Source of the DNA: Prochlorococcus sp. AG-402-O16
GTDB lineage: Bacteria > Cyanobacteriota > Cyanobacteriia > PCC-6307 > Cyanobiaceae
Length of the DNA: 64,000 nucleotides
Assembly: GCA_003216415.1 (NCBI GenBank)
Contig: QCIY01000004.1
Coordinates: 1 to 64,000 of the forward strand
Direction: 5' to 3'
Shown: positions 53,822-63,904 of the stretch, piece after piece
Position numbering within the stretch: the stretch's first letter is position 1
Layout: each line of letters opens with the position of its first letter
Made by a program: the position numbers and the translations under genes
Notes under the pieces: generated by a model
Seen by the model: the letters and a program-made list of their open reading frames with translations, nothing else
Databases searched by the model: none
What the model was told of the DNA's origin: nothing

Positions 53822-56044
53822 TCATGTTAATTCTAAATCAATTTGATATTTAAGAATATCGACTTTTATAATTTTAACTTCTATTTGATCTCCAACTTTA
53901 TAAGAGTTTTTAGATTTTCTTCCAATCAATAAGTTTTGTCTTGATCTGTATTCATACCAATCATTATTTAGGGTGCTGACGTGCACTAAACCTTCTACAT
54001 TTAGTTCTGATATTTCAACAAAAAATCCATAACTTTGAACTGACAAGATAAAACCATTATAAATATTGCCTAATGATTTTTCTGCCTTTCTTACTTTTTT
54101 TATACTTATCATATTAGATTTATATTGGCTTACTTTGTTCTTATATTCATTAAATTTATCTATTACAAAGTTGTTAAATAATGTATCTATATTTTTTGAA
54201 ATCGAGGAATTAAATATATCCCAATTTACTAACTTTAATGAATTACTCTCGAGTATATTTATTTCATTAATAGTATTTTTTTTGGACTTCTTACCATTTG
54301 TTATCAAATTAAAAATACAGTACTGGTTAATAAGATTAATGAAATCATATCCAGGAATTGTCCATGGAGAAATAAATAATTTTTCTGATTCATCATTATA
54401 TGTATTTTTAGAAATCAGGCTAACTTCATTTTCCTGAAATTCATTAATTAATAGTTTATGTAAGATTCTTTTTTTATCATCATCTTCGCATAACCTAATT
54501 ACTTGACTAAATGATAAATTTCCATCTTCATTAAGCTCTAATTCATTACCGACAAATTCTGAATATTTGATGATTTCATTTGCATTAATGTAATCTAATT
54601 CCTTTGAGAAGTATCCGGCACTTTTTAAGCCATATTGATTTGAATGTTTGTACCAAATTAAATTCGCTTCATGTAGTAATGGAGAAAGGAATGTTTGACA
54701 ATCTTCTTTTTTTAATGGTTCAAAATATCCTTTTGAATATTCAGCTGGGTTATGAATATAAAATTCATTTAATGAATCTATCTTATTAAGTGGCGAAGGG
54801 ATTTCAACTTTACCTTCCAAGAGATGTCTTTGTCTGAAAGAATTTGCAATTTCAAGTATTTTATCAAGATCCTCGATAAATTCCTTAATAGGTTTCAATA
54901 ACCGTGATGTTATCCTAGTTTTGCTTTTTCTAGATAGAAGTGCTTCAGTATGATCATTTCCAACAATAAGAGAACATCTTACTTTAGTAAGATTGAATGA
55001 CCATTCAGTTATTTCATTATCGCTATTTAAATGCAAGCAAAGACTTATTGCTTCATTCTTTTCACCTAAATTAAATTTAGAGGTATTTCTTATCGCTTCA
55101 CTAAGGTAGTTTTGCCAATTATTTAACATGGGAAATGATTCAAAGCTATTAAAAAATATTTCTAATGATTTTTTAGTATTTAGTTCTACTCTTTCTGCAA
55201 GATTATTTGTATGTATCCATAATTTAGTATTTCTATTTTTTCCATGTTCTATTTGAATCATTGGGAGCATTGGAGAATTATCAGAGTTCCAACTTTTGAA
55301 CAAATAAGAGTTTTTATCTGATAAATCTATTCTTTCCCTTTTTTCAATCTTCTTAGATTCAATAAGATTTTCATTACCTAATTTGACTATATTGCTTTTA
55401 GATAAAACAAAATCTGTATCTAATTCTTCATTATCATTTAGTTTAAGTTCTTTTATCACATGGCCTAATCCTTCGACTTGACCTATAGGAAATCTATCTA
55501 TCTCAACTTTAACTATATTCTTATTTTCTTGATTATAGATGTATTTTTTATCGGCTTTTGGGAGCTTTATTTTGGAAAGAATCCTATCATCTATGGGAAT
55601 GGCGTATATATCATTGTTTATAATTTCTACTCTAGAAAGAAGAATTTGGTTTGATCTTTCAAGAATACAATCAACTATTCCCTCCGGGGATCTTCTTCTG
55701 TAACCCTCTTTTATTATTCTTACTAAAACTTTATCTCCATTCCATGCATAATTAAGTAGATTTTCTTTAATGTAGATATCTTCTTTGTTTTTGTCTCTTA
55801 CCGCAAAGCAATAGCCTTTGCTACTACACCTTATTTTGGCAAGAATATGATTGCTATCTTTTGTGCAGGTATATTCATCATCTTCATTTTTATTTATTAT
55901 TTCTAGTGTTTCAAGGGCTTTTAAAGCGATATCTAATTTATCCTTATCAGATTTCTTTGTTATTTTTAATGATCTGCATAATTTTTTATACTCTAAACCT
56001 TCTGACTGATTCAGATTATCAATTATTGAAGATGTTGTGAACAT
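53822..56044 (-). CDS. RNB (RNase II/R)-family, Zam-like protein; catalytic residues appear degenerate
   Basis: Overall RNase II layout with C-terminal S1 domain GNIYNGFILSVQSYGFFVEISELNVEGLVHVSTL. Confidence 0.85.
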   Translation of the reverse strand: MFTTSSIIDNLNQSEGLEYKKLCRSLKITKKSDKDKLDIALKALETLEIINKNEDDEYTCTKDSNHILAKIRCSSKGYCFAVRDKNKEDIYIKENLLNYAWNGDKVLVRIIKEGYRRRSPEGIVDCILERSNQILLSRVEIINNDIYAIPIDDRILSKIKLPKADKKYIYNQENKNIVKVEIDRFPIGQVEGLGHVIKELKLNDNEELDTDFVLSKSNIVKLGNENLIESKKIEKRERIDLSDKNSYLFKSWNSDNSPMLPMIQIEHGKNRNTKLWIHTNNLAERVELNTKKSLEIFFNSFESFPMLNNWQNYLSEAIRNTSKFNLGEKNEAISLCLHLNSDNEITEWSFNLTKVRCSLIVGNDHTEALLSRKSKTRITSRLLKPIKEFIEDLDKILEIANSFRQRHLLEGKVEIPSPLNKIDSLNEFYIHNPAEYSKGYFEPLKKEDCQTFLSPLLHEANLIWYKHSNQYGLKSAGYFSKELDYINANEIIKYSEFVGNELELNEDGNLSFSQVIRLCEDDDKKRILHKLLINEFQENEVSLISKNTYNDESEKLFISPWTIPGYDFINLINQYCIFNLITNGKKSKKNTINEINILESNSLKLVNWDIFNSSISKNIDTLFNNFVIDKFNEYKNKVSQYKSNMISIKKVRKAEKSLGNIYNGFILSVQSYGFFVEISELNVEGLVHVSTLNNDWYEYRSRQNLLIGRKSKNSYKVGDQIEVKIIKVDILKYQIDLELT

Positions 56045-56113
56045 GGTAAAAGTGAAAAATTATAAATTAATTAGGTTTTACTATATTATTACACCTTTTA
56101 TCCAAGCTTAAAA

Positions 56114-56425
56114 CTAATTATTTTCTTTGTTTTCTTTTTCTACTTTGTTGATAACGAATGAGTTTATAAAAAGCTTGATACCAATAATAAAAAATGTTAA
56201 AGAAGCTATTGATTTAAGAACTACTTCAGGTAAAAAACTGGAAATAGAGCCGCCCGTCAAAGCTCCTAGTAGACTTGCAAAGACAAGTGCAGATGAAGAT
56301 CCTAAAAAAACTGCTAATGGTTTATTTGATGTGCCGCTTATAGTTAAGGTAGCAAGTTGGGTTTTATCACCTAATTCTGCTATAAAAACGGTTAGAAATG
56401 TTGATAGTAATAAACTTAAAACCAT
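56114..56425 (-). CDS. UPF0016/GDT1-family half-size transporter
   Basis: FIAELGDKTQLATLTISG. Confidence 0.92.
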   Translation of the reverse strand: MVLSLLLSTFLTVFIAELGDKTQLATLTISGTSNKPLAVFLGSSSALVFASLLGALTGGSISSFLPEVVLKSIASLTFFIIGIKLFINSFVINKVEKENKENN

Positions 56426-56752
56426 TTATAAATAATTTTTGAAAGTATCGTAGGCTAAAAATACACTTATTATTATCATTAAAGCACCAGTAAATAAAGC
56501 AAATTTACTTGGAGATATTTTATTTGATAACCATTTACCAATAAGAACTCCTACTACACTAGAGCTTATCAAAGCTAAAGAACTTCCAAGAAAAACAACT
56601 ATTGGCTTCCCTGATTCAGCAGAAAGCATTAGCGTAGCTATCTGCGTTTTATCGCCAAGTTCAGCGATAAAAATTGTTGTAAAAGTAGTAATAAATATAG
56701 ATAAGAAACTTTTTTCTAAATTGTTCTCTTCTTTTTCTAATTTACTATTCAT
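56426..56752 (-). CDS. UPF0016/GDT1-family half-size transporter (second copy)
   Basis: FIAELGDKTQIATLMLSA. Confidence 0.92.
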   Translation of the reverse strand: MNSKLEKEENNLEKSFLSIFITTFTTIFIAELGDKTQIATLMLSAESGKPIVVFLGSSLALISSSVVGVLIGKWLSNKISPSKFALFTGALMIIISVFLAYDTFKNYL

Positions 56753-57096
56753 TTTCTTATGATTGCCATCTTAAAATTTTTCATCTCTTTACTTTTGTAT
56801 CCATAATTTGATGAAATATGTTGTTTGCAGCATTCTATAAGAAATTTATCACCAGATTTAAAATATCCTTTAAATGTAGTTGAAAATTTATTTACTCTAC
56901 AAAAATGTGGCCTACTTTCATAAATTAAGCATTTTTTATTTTCTCTATCTAGATTTTTACACCAACCGTCTTTATCTGTCATTGAATTAATTAAATCGAT
57001 GTCTTCTTTGTTAAGTTTGTCTAATAGATCGCTTCTTTCATTCAAGTTGAATTTACAACAAGCTCCACAATTTTCTATACATGTCCATGATTTCAT
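56749..57096 (-). CDS. YkgJ-family Cys-cluster protein
   Basis: CIENCGACCKF ... CLIYESRPHFCR. Confidence 0.85.
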   Translation of the reverse strand: MKSWTCIENCGACCKFNLNERSDLLDKLNKEDIDLINSMTDKDGWCKNLDRENKKCLIYESRPHFCRVNKFSTTFKGYFKSGDKFLIECCKQHISSNYGYKSKEMKNFKMAIIRK

Positions 57097-57178
57097 AATT
57101 TAATTCAATGTTGTAACGTATCAGTACAGTTCCATCATTTATTTGTAAAAATAGTATCACAAAACATATTCATTAATC

Positions 57179-57256
57179 ATGGCAACACTTATTCCTTTAG
57201 CTGTAGTTGCGCTAGCAGGACCAGCAATAATTGCTCTAGTATTTTACCGTAAATAA
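57179..57256 (+). CDS. 25-aa single-TM microprotein, possibly photosystem II Psb30/Ycf12-like
   Basis: Hand translation MATLIPLAVVALAGPAIIALVFYRK; family assignment tentative. Confidence 0.55.
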   Translation: MATLIPLAVVALAGPAIIALVFYRK

Positions 57257-57265
57257 AAAAACTTC

Positions 57266-58030
57266 TTGGTGGCTTATCTCGAGGGTGTTTATTGGGATTT
57301 AGATGGTACTATTGCAAATACTGAATTAGAGGCTCATTTACCTGCTTTTAATAATGCCTTTAGAGACCTTGGTATTAATTGGAATTGGGACGCAAATAAA
57401 TACATAGAGCTTTTGAGAATAAATGGGGGCAAAAATAGGATTGCTTACTACTCTAAATTAAAAAATGATGACTTTTCAGAAGATTTAATTATCAAAATTC
57501 ATGAAAAAAAACAGTTTCATTATCTAGAAATAATAAAAAAAAATTGCGTTAAATTGAAAACTGGTGTTTTTAGATTAATAAACGAATTACATAGAAAAAA
57601 AGTAAGACAATTTATTGTTACTTCAAGTTCAAGAAAGCAAGTTGATTTACTTATTGAATATCTATTCAATGGATTCAATCCTTTTGAGTTCATTATTTCA
57701 AGTGAAGATGTTGAATTAAAGAAACCAAATCCATTACCTTATTTTAAGGCAATTCAATTAAGTGGTATAAACGAAAAGAACTCATTAGTTTTCGAAGACT
57801 CTAATCCAGGATTAAAATCTTCCTTAGCAGCTAACTTACCTACAATTTTTATCCCTTCTAATATCCCAATAGTTCTTGATGAAAGTATTAAATTAGATTG
57901 TATTTTAGACAGTCTTGGTGATGAGAATAATGTGGCAAATGTTATTAAAGGTCCTAAACTAAAAAAAACATATGTTGACCATAGCTTCCTAAGTGATTAT
58001 TTAATGTTTGTTGTTGATGCAAAAAACTAA
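57266..58030 (+). CDS. HAD-family hydrolase (CbbY-like)
   Basis: VYWDLDGTIANTE, VTSSSRKQ, EDSNPGLKSSLAANLPTIFIPS. Confidence 0.92.
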   Translation: MVAYLEGVYWDLDGTIANTELEAHLPAFNNAFRDLGINWNWDANKYIELLRINGGKNRIAYYSKLKNDDFSEDLIIKIHEKKQFHYLEIIKKNCVKLKTGVFRLINELHRKKVRQFIVTSSSRKQVDLLIEYLFNGFNPFEFIISSEDVELKKPNPLPYFKAIQLSGINEKNSLVFEDSNPGLKSSLAANLPTIFIPSNIPIVLDESIKLDCILDSLGDENNVANVIKGPKLKKTYVDHSFLSDYLMFVVDAKN

Positions 58031-58343
58031 TTTTTCAAGAATTACCTACCAATTAAATAACTTGTTTTTTGGTTTTCTAAGTGATACTTGGAGGTCAAAA
58101 TCTATTAGTCTAATTTCAGTTTTGATAGGTTATTTTTTGTTCGCAAATTTCCTTACAAAATTTATATCTGAAGGTAAAAATGAGTTAATAATGGTTCCAA
58201 TAATTATCGTTTTTATTGAAATTATTATAAGAATTAAGCCTTCCTCTAGTTCAAAATTTTATGATATTTGGTCCGTAGTTGATAAATTAAGAATCGGTGC
58301 GATCTATGCAGTTATACTTGAAGCATTTAAATTAGGATCTTAA
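58008..58343 (+). CDS. DUF565/Ycf20-like protein
   Basis: RITYQLNNLFFGFLSDTWRSKSISLISVLIGYFL. Confidence 0.85.
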   Translation: MLLMQKTNFSRITYQLNNLFFGFLSDTWRSKSISLISVLIGYFLFANFLTKFISEGKNELIMVPIIIVFIEIIIRIKPSSSSKFYDIWSVVDKLRIGAIYAVILEAFKLGS

Positions 58344-58346
58344 AAA

Positions 58347-58520
58347 CTATTCTTCATCTTCATCTTCTTCAATAGGGTAAACAAATCCTTGAGCTTTACC
58401 AGTTAAAACTGATTTACCTAAAGATATAGCTTTTTGAGCTGCTATGGCTGCTTTCCCTTTCCAGACAGCGTGCCTTTGGTTCCTTTTGCTTTTTGATTTT
58501 TTCTTCTTTGGTACAGCCAT
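58347..58520 (-). CDS. rpmF: 50S ribosomal protein L32
   Basis: Hand translation [57 protein letters not shown]; not in ORF track. Confidence 0.96.
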   Translation of the reverse strand: MAVPKKKKSKSKRNQRHAVWKGKAAIAAQKAISLGKSVLTGKAQGFVYPIEEDEDEE

Positions 58521-58651
58521 TCTGTTTATTTATTTCCATATAATAATATAACCTTTAACTGGTTATCTCCAAAACTTTTGAGTATATTTTGTTTATATAC
58601 GTCAATTTTTTAAATAAGCATATATGCTTTATTAATCACTTATAAAGATTA

Positions 58652-60406
58652 GTGTTTAGATCAAAATTCTCATATTCAAATTCTAAATCAAGTTATTCGG
58701 ATCTTCTAGAAGATATAGAGGCGGGAAAAATAGAATCAATATTTTTCTATCCTAGACAGAGAGAAATTGATGTTCTATATAAAAATGGCGATAAATTTAA
58801 AATACCTATTCTTTACAACGATCAATTAATCCTTGAAAAGGCCACTGAAAATAAAGTAGAACTTACAATTAATAATAGTAGAAAAGAAGCTTCAGCTGCT
58901 AATTCGTTTGCTTCAATCAGTCTTTTCCTGATTTTTATATTAGCTATAGTCCTTATCTTGAGGAGTACATCAAAATTGGCTTCTAGAGCCTTTGGTTTTA
59001 CCAAAAATAAAGGAAAATTTGTAACTATCGATGACGTAGAAACGAGATTCGATGATGTGGCCGGTGTTCCTGAAGCCGCTGAGGAATTAAAAGAGGTTAT
59101 AACTTTTTTGAAAGAACCAAAAAAATTTGAAAATCTAGGAGCAAAAGTTCCTAAAGGAGTTCTTTTAATTGGCCCTCCTGGAACAGGTAAAACATTATTG
59201 GCTAAAGCTATTGCAGGTGAATCAGGAGTCCCTTTTCTCTCAATATCGGCATCTGAATTTGTAGAACTTTTTGTTGGTGTTGGAGCAAGCAGAGTTCGGG
59301 AGCTTTTCTTTAAGGCTAAAGAAAAATCTCCTTGCATAATTTTTATTGATGAAATTGATTCTATTGGTAGGCAAAGAGGGTCTGGGATCGGAGGGGGAAA
59401 TGATGAAAGAGAACAAACCCTTAATCAGCTTTTAACTGAACTGGATGGTTTTGCGGATAATTCAGGGATTATTGTTTTAGCCGCAACAAATAGACCAGAT
59501 ATTTTGGATGCAGCATTATTACGTCCAGGAAGATTTGATAGAAAAATAGAAGTAATGCTCCCGGATTTAGATGGAAGAAAAAAAATTCTTTCTGTTCACT
59601 CTCTTTCAAAACCACTTTCAAGCGAAGTCGATTTAGGGTATTGGGCTTCCAGAACAGTTGGATTTTCTGGGGCAGATCTTGCAAATTTGATGAACGAGAG
59701 TGCTATTCACTGTGCAAGAGAAGAATCCAAATTAATCAGTGACTTTCATATAGAAAATGCTCTTGATAAAATTACAATTGGCCTGCGAAGTTCCTTAATA
59801 ACTTCTCCAAATATGAAGAAAATTATTGCTTATAACGAGGTAGGTAGAGCAATTGTATCTGCTGTGAGAAATGGGGTTGAATCAGTTGATAAAATTACAA
59901 TTTTGCCTAGATCTGGATCTCTTGGAGGATATACAAAAATATGCCCTGACGAAGAAGTAATTTCTAGCGGCTTGATTTCAAAAAAATTATTATTTTCAAA
60001 AATTGAAATTGCGCTAGCAGGAAGAGCAGCAGAAACGATAGTTTTTGGTGAAAGTGAAATTACACAATGCTCCATAAATGATATCTCTTATGCGACAAAT
60101 ATAGTAAGGGAAATGGTTACGAAATATGGATTTTCAATTATTGGTCCAATTTCAATGGGCTCTGATAATAATGAAATGTTTTTGGGAGATGGGTTATTTA
60201 CTAGAAAGCCACTCATAGCAGAAAATACTAGTTCTAGAATAGATAATGAAATCATAAAGATTTCTAAAATTTCATTAAACAATTCAATAGAAATATTGAA
60301 TAAAAATAGAGTCTTACTAGATAAATTAGTTGATATACTTTTAAATCAAGAAACTATAGATAAACAAGTTTTTAAATTAACAACTTCTAAATTGTTGAAA
60401 GTTTGA
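58652..60406 (+). CDS. FtsH-family AAA+ protein with degenerate protease site (FtsHi-like)
   Basis: [46 protein letters not shown] intact; HEAGH replaced by NEVGR; GTG start. Confidence 0.92.
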   Translation: MFRSKFSYSNSKSSYSDLLEDIEAGKIESIFFYPRQREIDVLYKNGDKFKIPILYNDQLILEKATENKVELTINNSRKEASAANSFASISLFLIFILAIVLILRSTSKLASRAFGFTKNKGKFVTIDDVETRFDDVAGVPEAAEELKEVITFLKEPKKFENLGAKVPKGVLLIGPPGTGKTLLAKAIAGESGVPFLSISASEFVELFVGVGASRVRELFFKAKEKSPCIIFIDEIDSIGRQRGSGIGGGNDEREQTLNQLLTELDGFADNSGIIVLAATNRPDILDAALLRPGRFDRKIEVMLPDLDGRKKILSVHSLSKPLSSEVDLGYWASRTVGFSGADLANLMNESAIHCAREESKLISDFHIENALDKITIGLRSSLITSPNMKKIIAYNEVGRAIVSAVRNGVESVDKITILPRSGSLGGYTKICPDEEVISSGLISKKLLFSKIEIALAGRAAETIVFGESEITQCSINDISYATNIVREMVTKYGFSIIGPISMGSDNNEMFLGDGLFTRKPLIAENTSSRIDNEIIKISKISLNNSIEILNKNRVLLDKLVDILLNQETIDKQVFKLTTSKLLKV

Positions 60407-60445
60407 TTTAATTGTTTTAAATTAAATAAAAAATATAATATTTTC

Positions 60446-61198
60446 TTGATAATTAAAAACAATACAAATAAATTATTAGTTACGCTTTCGTTCTTGTTTA
60501 TTCTTCCCTTTGTACAAAAACAATGGTTTAATTTGTATTTATTCAATATTAATGATGTTTCCTTTTATTCAATTCTTTATTATTTGAGCGGTACAATAAT
60601 CCCCTCACTAGTATGTTTGAACTCTTTAAAAAATTATACATACTATAATTTTAATAAGAATAAAATTTTTAGTAAAAATACATTTAAAGGTAAAGGATTA
60701 TTATTCTTAGTAGCAATAAATTTGATATTTCTCTCTTACTTTATAATTGATTATATATATATAAATTTTGATCTTATATTTAATTTATTTCTTGAAGGAA
60801 TTAATTCACCAAAACCGGATATTTTTCAGTTTAGTTTACTCGTATTTTTAGTTTCTATTTTATTAATTTTTAAGAAAACTCGGCTTTTATTTAAAAAATT
60901 AATATTGGTAAATTTTATTTTGATTTCTTTATACCTTTGGCATCTTCAAATTACTAATATTAATGTTGATTATCAGTTTCATATTTATAGATATTTTGGT
61001 TTAAATGACTTAAATTTAATTAATGTTTTTATTTTAATTGCTATAGAAATTTCCTATTTTACCTGGTCTTTTCTGTCATTTAAAACTAATTTAAGCGATT
61101 GGATCGTACATACACCTCAAAAAGAGGATATTACCCCCCTTTTGAATATGATTGTTTTTTATTTTTTTATAATTATTTACTACTCAAAACTTACTTAA
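60446..61198 (+). CDS. Hypothetical multi-TM protein
   Basis: ORF with multiple hydrophobic helices. Confidence 0.65.
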   Translation: MIIKNNTNKLLVTLSFLFILPFVQKQWFNLYLFNINDVSFYSILYYLSGTIIPSLVCLNSLKNYTYYNFNKNKIFSKNTFKGKGLLFLVAINLIFLSYFIIDYIYINFDLIFNLFLEGINSPKPDIFQFSLLVFLVSILLIFKKTRLLFKKLILVNFILISLYLWHLQITNINVDYQFHIYRYFGLNDLNLINVFILIAIEISYFTWSFLSFKTNLSDWIVHTPQKEDITPLLNMIVFYFFIIIYYSKLT

Positions 61199-61213
61199 CA
61201 GTTTCTAAACCTT

Positions 61214-61798
61214 CTAAAGCGCAGAAAAATATTCTTTACTACCTTTGGGGTCTTCTAACATTGTCTTCTCTCCTGGGGTCCAGTTAGCTGGGCATACTTC
61301 ATCAGGGTTTGCAGCAACGTATTGATATCCTTGGAGGATTCTTAGTGTTTCATCAACATTCCTTCCTACAGGAGCCTTGTTAACAGTTGTATGCATAACT
61401 ATTCCTTCTGGATTAATAAGAAATAATCCTCTATCTGCCTCTCCATCTTCATTAAGTACATTGTATGCTTGGCAAATTTCTCTTTTTAAGTCAGATACTA
61501 ATGGATAGTTTATATCACCTATCCCTCCCTCATTTCTTGGGGTTTGAATCCAAGCTAAATGGCAGTGTTTGCTGTCCACTGATACACCAAGTATTTCTGT
61601 GTTTAGAGATGAAAAATCTTGATATCTATCGCTAAATGCAGTTATCTCTGTTGGACATACGAAAGTAAAGTCCAACGGGTAAAAGAATAAAACAACCCAC
61701 TTACCTTTTAGATCTGAGAGTGTAATCTCCTTAAATTCTTGATCATATACTGCTGTAGCACTAAAATTTGGTGCTTCCTGGCCAACTCTTAAGCTCAT
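61214..61798 (-). CDS. 2-Cys peroxiredoxin
   Basis: [16 protein letters not shown] and [11 protein letters not shown]. Confidence 0.97.
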   Translation of the reverse strand: MSLRVGQEAPNFSATAVYDQEFKEITLSDLKGKWVVLFFYPLDFTFVCPTEITAFSDRYQDFSSLNTEILGVSVDSKHCHLAWIQTPRNEGGIGDINYPLVSDLKREICQAYNVLNEDGEADRGLFLINPEGIVMHTTVNKAPVGRNVDETLRILQGYQYVAANPDEVCPANWTPGEKTMLEDPKGSKEYFSAL

Positions 61799-62104
61799 GA
61801 AAAATTTTGTCCTTATTTGAATTATGTTTGGTCTGAATGACCCTGATTAATATTATAATTTTAATAAGAATAAATTAGCAAGTTTTTTTTTAATTCAATG
61901 AAATGGCATTATTCATTCACTAGGAAATTTACGATTTTGAATCATAATAAACTTTTAAAAAATCTAAAAAAGGAGTTGATTAAATATCCTATTAACAGGC
62001 TTGATAAAAAAAATTTAAATTAAAGGAATTTTTTTTTAATTTAAGATTCCTTTAAATTTTACTCTTTATAATATCTAGAATTATTGTTTTCGATAAATTT
62101 TATT

Positions 62105-62263
62105 ATGGCTAATTATGTTGAAAGGCTAAAGAATAAAATAAAAATAAAAAAGTTAGATTCAAACCAGCCAATTGGAGCTTGGATTTTCGTTATAATTTTA
62201 AATATGGTGGGTTTTGCTGGTTATTTTTATTTAAAAGTTAATCATATACAACTAGGTAGTTAA
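62105..62263 (+). CDS. 52-aa single-TM protein
   Basis: Hand translation MANYVERLKNKIKIKKLDSNQPIGAWIFVIILNMVGFAGYFYLKVNHIQLGS. Confidence 0.6.
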   Translation: MANYVERLKNKIKIKKLDSNQPIGAWIFVIILNMVGFAGYFYLKVNHIQLGS

Positions 62264-62270
62264 TAATTAT

Positions 62271-62492
62271 TTATCTGATCTCTTTTTTAATTGAACGACA
62301 AAAATTTTTTAATCTTTCGTTGCTCGTCAAGTCAGGTAATGTCCATATTGACTCAGTATCAGGGATTGGATCCTTACTCCATTCTTTGAATTCATCCATT
62401 ATCGAGGCATTATTTAATTTTGAGATAACTTTTTTTCGTTTTTTTAAATATTTTCTAATTACTGATAAATTTGCATCAATATATTCCATCAT
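62271..62492 (-). CDS. Hypothetical protein
   Basis: ORF. Confidence 0.5.
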   Translation of the reverse strand: MMEYIDANLSVIRKYLKKRKKVISKLNNASIMDEFKEWSKDPIPDTESIWTLPDLTSNERLKNFCRSIKKEIR

Positions 62493-62556
62493 AATAAATG
62501 CTAAATCTTGTATTAATCTATCATCTCACCGCATCTACTTTTTTGTTAGAGCTTTA

Positions 62557-62727
62557 TTAAACGTTTTGTACTACCTGAAATAGTCCAAATGAATACCCCC
62601 CTATTAAGATCCAGCCAAGTACACTCGAAATTATTGTAGACCTTCTGTTGTGTCTCCTAATCGCTGATTCAATCATCTCATTTACCTCATCTCTGTTAAG
62701 ATATTCTTTTTTAGATTCCTTTTTCAT
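62557..62727 (-). CDS. 56-aa C-terminal-TM protein
   Basis: Hand translation MKKESKKEYLNRDEVNEMIESAIRRHNRRSTIISSVLGWILIGGYSFGLFQVVQNV. Confidence 0.6.
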   Translation of the reverse strand: MKKESKKEYLNRDEVNEMIESAIRRHNRRSTIISSVLGWILIGGYSFGLFQVVQNV

Positions 62728-62929
62728 TTTTCAATTTTTTTATTTCACCATAAACGAATTTATAAGAAAGTGAGTTCTTGATTTTTATTTATTAGTTAAC
62801 AGTTTTATATTCTATGAATTTAAATTTTTTTTATATGAAGTAGAAAATATAATGAATGTTTTTTGGAATGATTTTAAAATTTAAGATAGAATTAGTTCAA
62901 TGAAAATTACAGTTTTTTACATTCAAATA

Positions 62930-63097
62930 ATGAACATTAATGATAAATCTGTTCTAGATTTGCTTAATAAACTTATCGCGATTGATAGGCTAAATAAAAG
63001 TCAAATTCTCCAAATGGTGAATTTGGTTCCTCTTTCAAATGATATCAATGAATTAAAAGATAATTTAAAATGGGAAAGTTTGAATTCATCCTTTTAA
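62930..63097 (+). CDS. Hypothetical small protein (internal ATG of ORF 62900..63097)
   Basis: ORF. Confidence 0.4.
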   Translation: MNINDKSVLDLLNKLIAIDRLNKSQILQMVNLVPLSNDINELKDNLKWESLNSSF

Positions 63098-63220
63098 GGC
63101 AATCATAATATATTGTTTTAATATTAATTTTTGAAATTTAAATAAGATGTTAAGTAATATTTTTATATATTAATTATAAATTTATAAATATTAATTATTT
63201 AATTTAAATTAGACTTTAAA

Positions 63221-63412
63221 TTATACAGAAAAGTAGTTTAAATAAAGATTTGATAATAAGGTTTTCCCATAAGATATATTTTCCTGATTACTAAGATAAA
63301 TTGATGTTTTCTTATCATTGCTAAATCTTTTAACTACTATTGAAGCAGTGAGGATTATTATTAAGATGATACATAAATCTCCAACAGTTATTCCTCTCTC
63401 TTTTAAATTCAT
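63221..63412 (-). CDS. Hypothetical single-TM protein, weakly prepilin-like N-terminus
   Basis: ERGITVGDLCIILIIILTASIVV hydrophobic stretch after short charged leader. Confidence 0.45.
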   Translation of the reverse strand: MNLKERGITVGDLCIILIIILTASIVVKRFSNDKKTSIYLSNQENISYGKTLLSNLYLNYFSV

Positions 63413-63576
63413 AATAAAATATGTATTTTCTTTAATATAGCCTTATTTATTTAATTAATTAATAATTTTTACAAACTTACTTAAAAAATATATTAAGAAA
63501 ATATAAAATAAACATAAAAAAATTATGACTAAAGGTTGTTAAATCATATAAAAGAAAATAGATAAAAAACTCTATA

Positions 63577-63750
63577 ATGGATATCAAAAAAAAAATTGGT
63601 AATTCTAACACTCTTAATTTTTTCTCTCAAGAGATGATTGTCACAAAAAAATCTCTTAACGAAAATCAACTCAAATATACATATCAAAAACAGTTAATCT
63701 CTGATCTAGATCATAAGCATAAGGAATGGTCAAAATTTGTTGATAATTAA
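63577..63750 (+). CDS. Hypothetical 57-aa protein
   Basis: Hand translation MDIKKKIGNSNTLNFFSQEMIVTKKSLNENQLKYTYQKQLISDLDHKHKEWSKFVDN. Confidence 0.5.
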   Translation: MDIKKKIGNSNTLNFFSQEMIVTKKSLNENQLKYTYQKQLISDLDHKHKEWSKFVDN

Positions 63751-63751
63751 T

Positions 63752-63904
63752 TTAAAAGCTTTCATTAATTATATTTAAAAGTTTGTTTCTTTTATTTATG
63801 TTCTTCTCTTCCCAATGAAGTGTTGCTTCATCATTAATAATGGGCTTTGCTTCATAAGCTAAATACCAGAGAATAAACCCTGCAGGTAATATAAAAATAT
63901 GCAT
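63752..63904 (-). CDS. Hypothetical 50-aa protein
   Basis: Hand translation MHIFILPAGFILWYLAYEAKPIINDEATLHWEEKNINKRNKLLNIINESF. Confidence 0.45.
   Translation of the reverse strand: MHIFILPAGFILWYLAYEAKPIINDEATLHWEEKNINKRNKLLNIINESF

Noticed and set aside
56127-56435. 102-aa plus-strand ORF
   Set aside because: Antisense to the UPF0016 gene with its ELGDKTQ motif.
58822-59337. 171-aa minus-strand ORF
   Set aside because: Antisense to the conserved AAA+ domain of the FtsH-family gene; its translation is a frame shadow of that gene.
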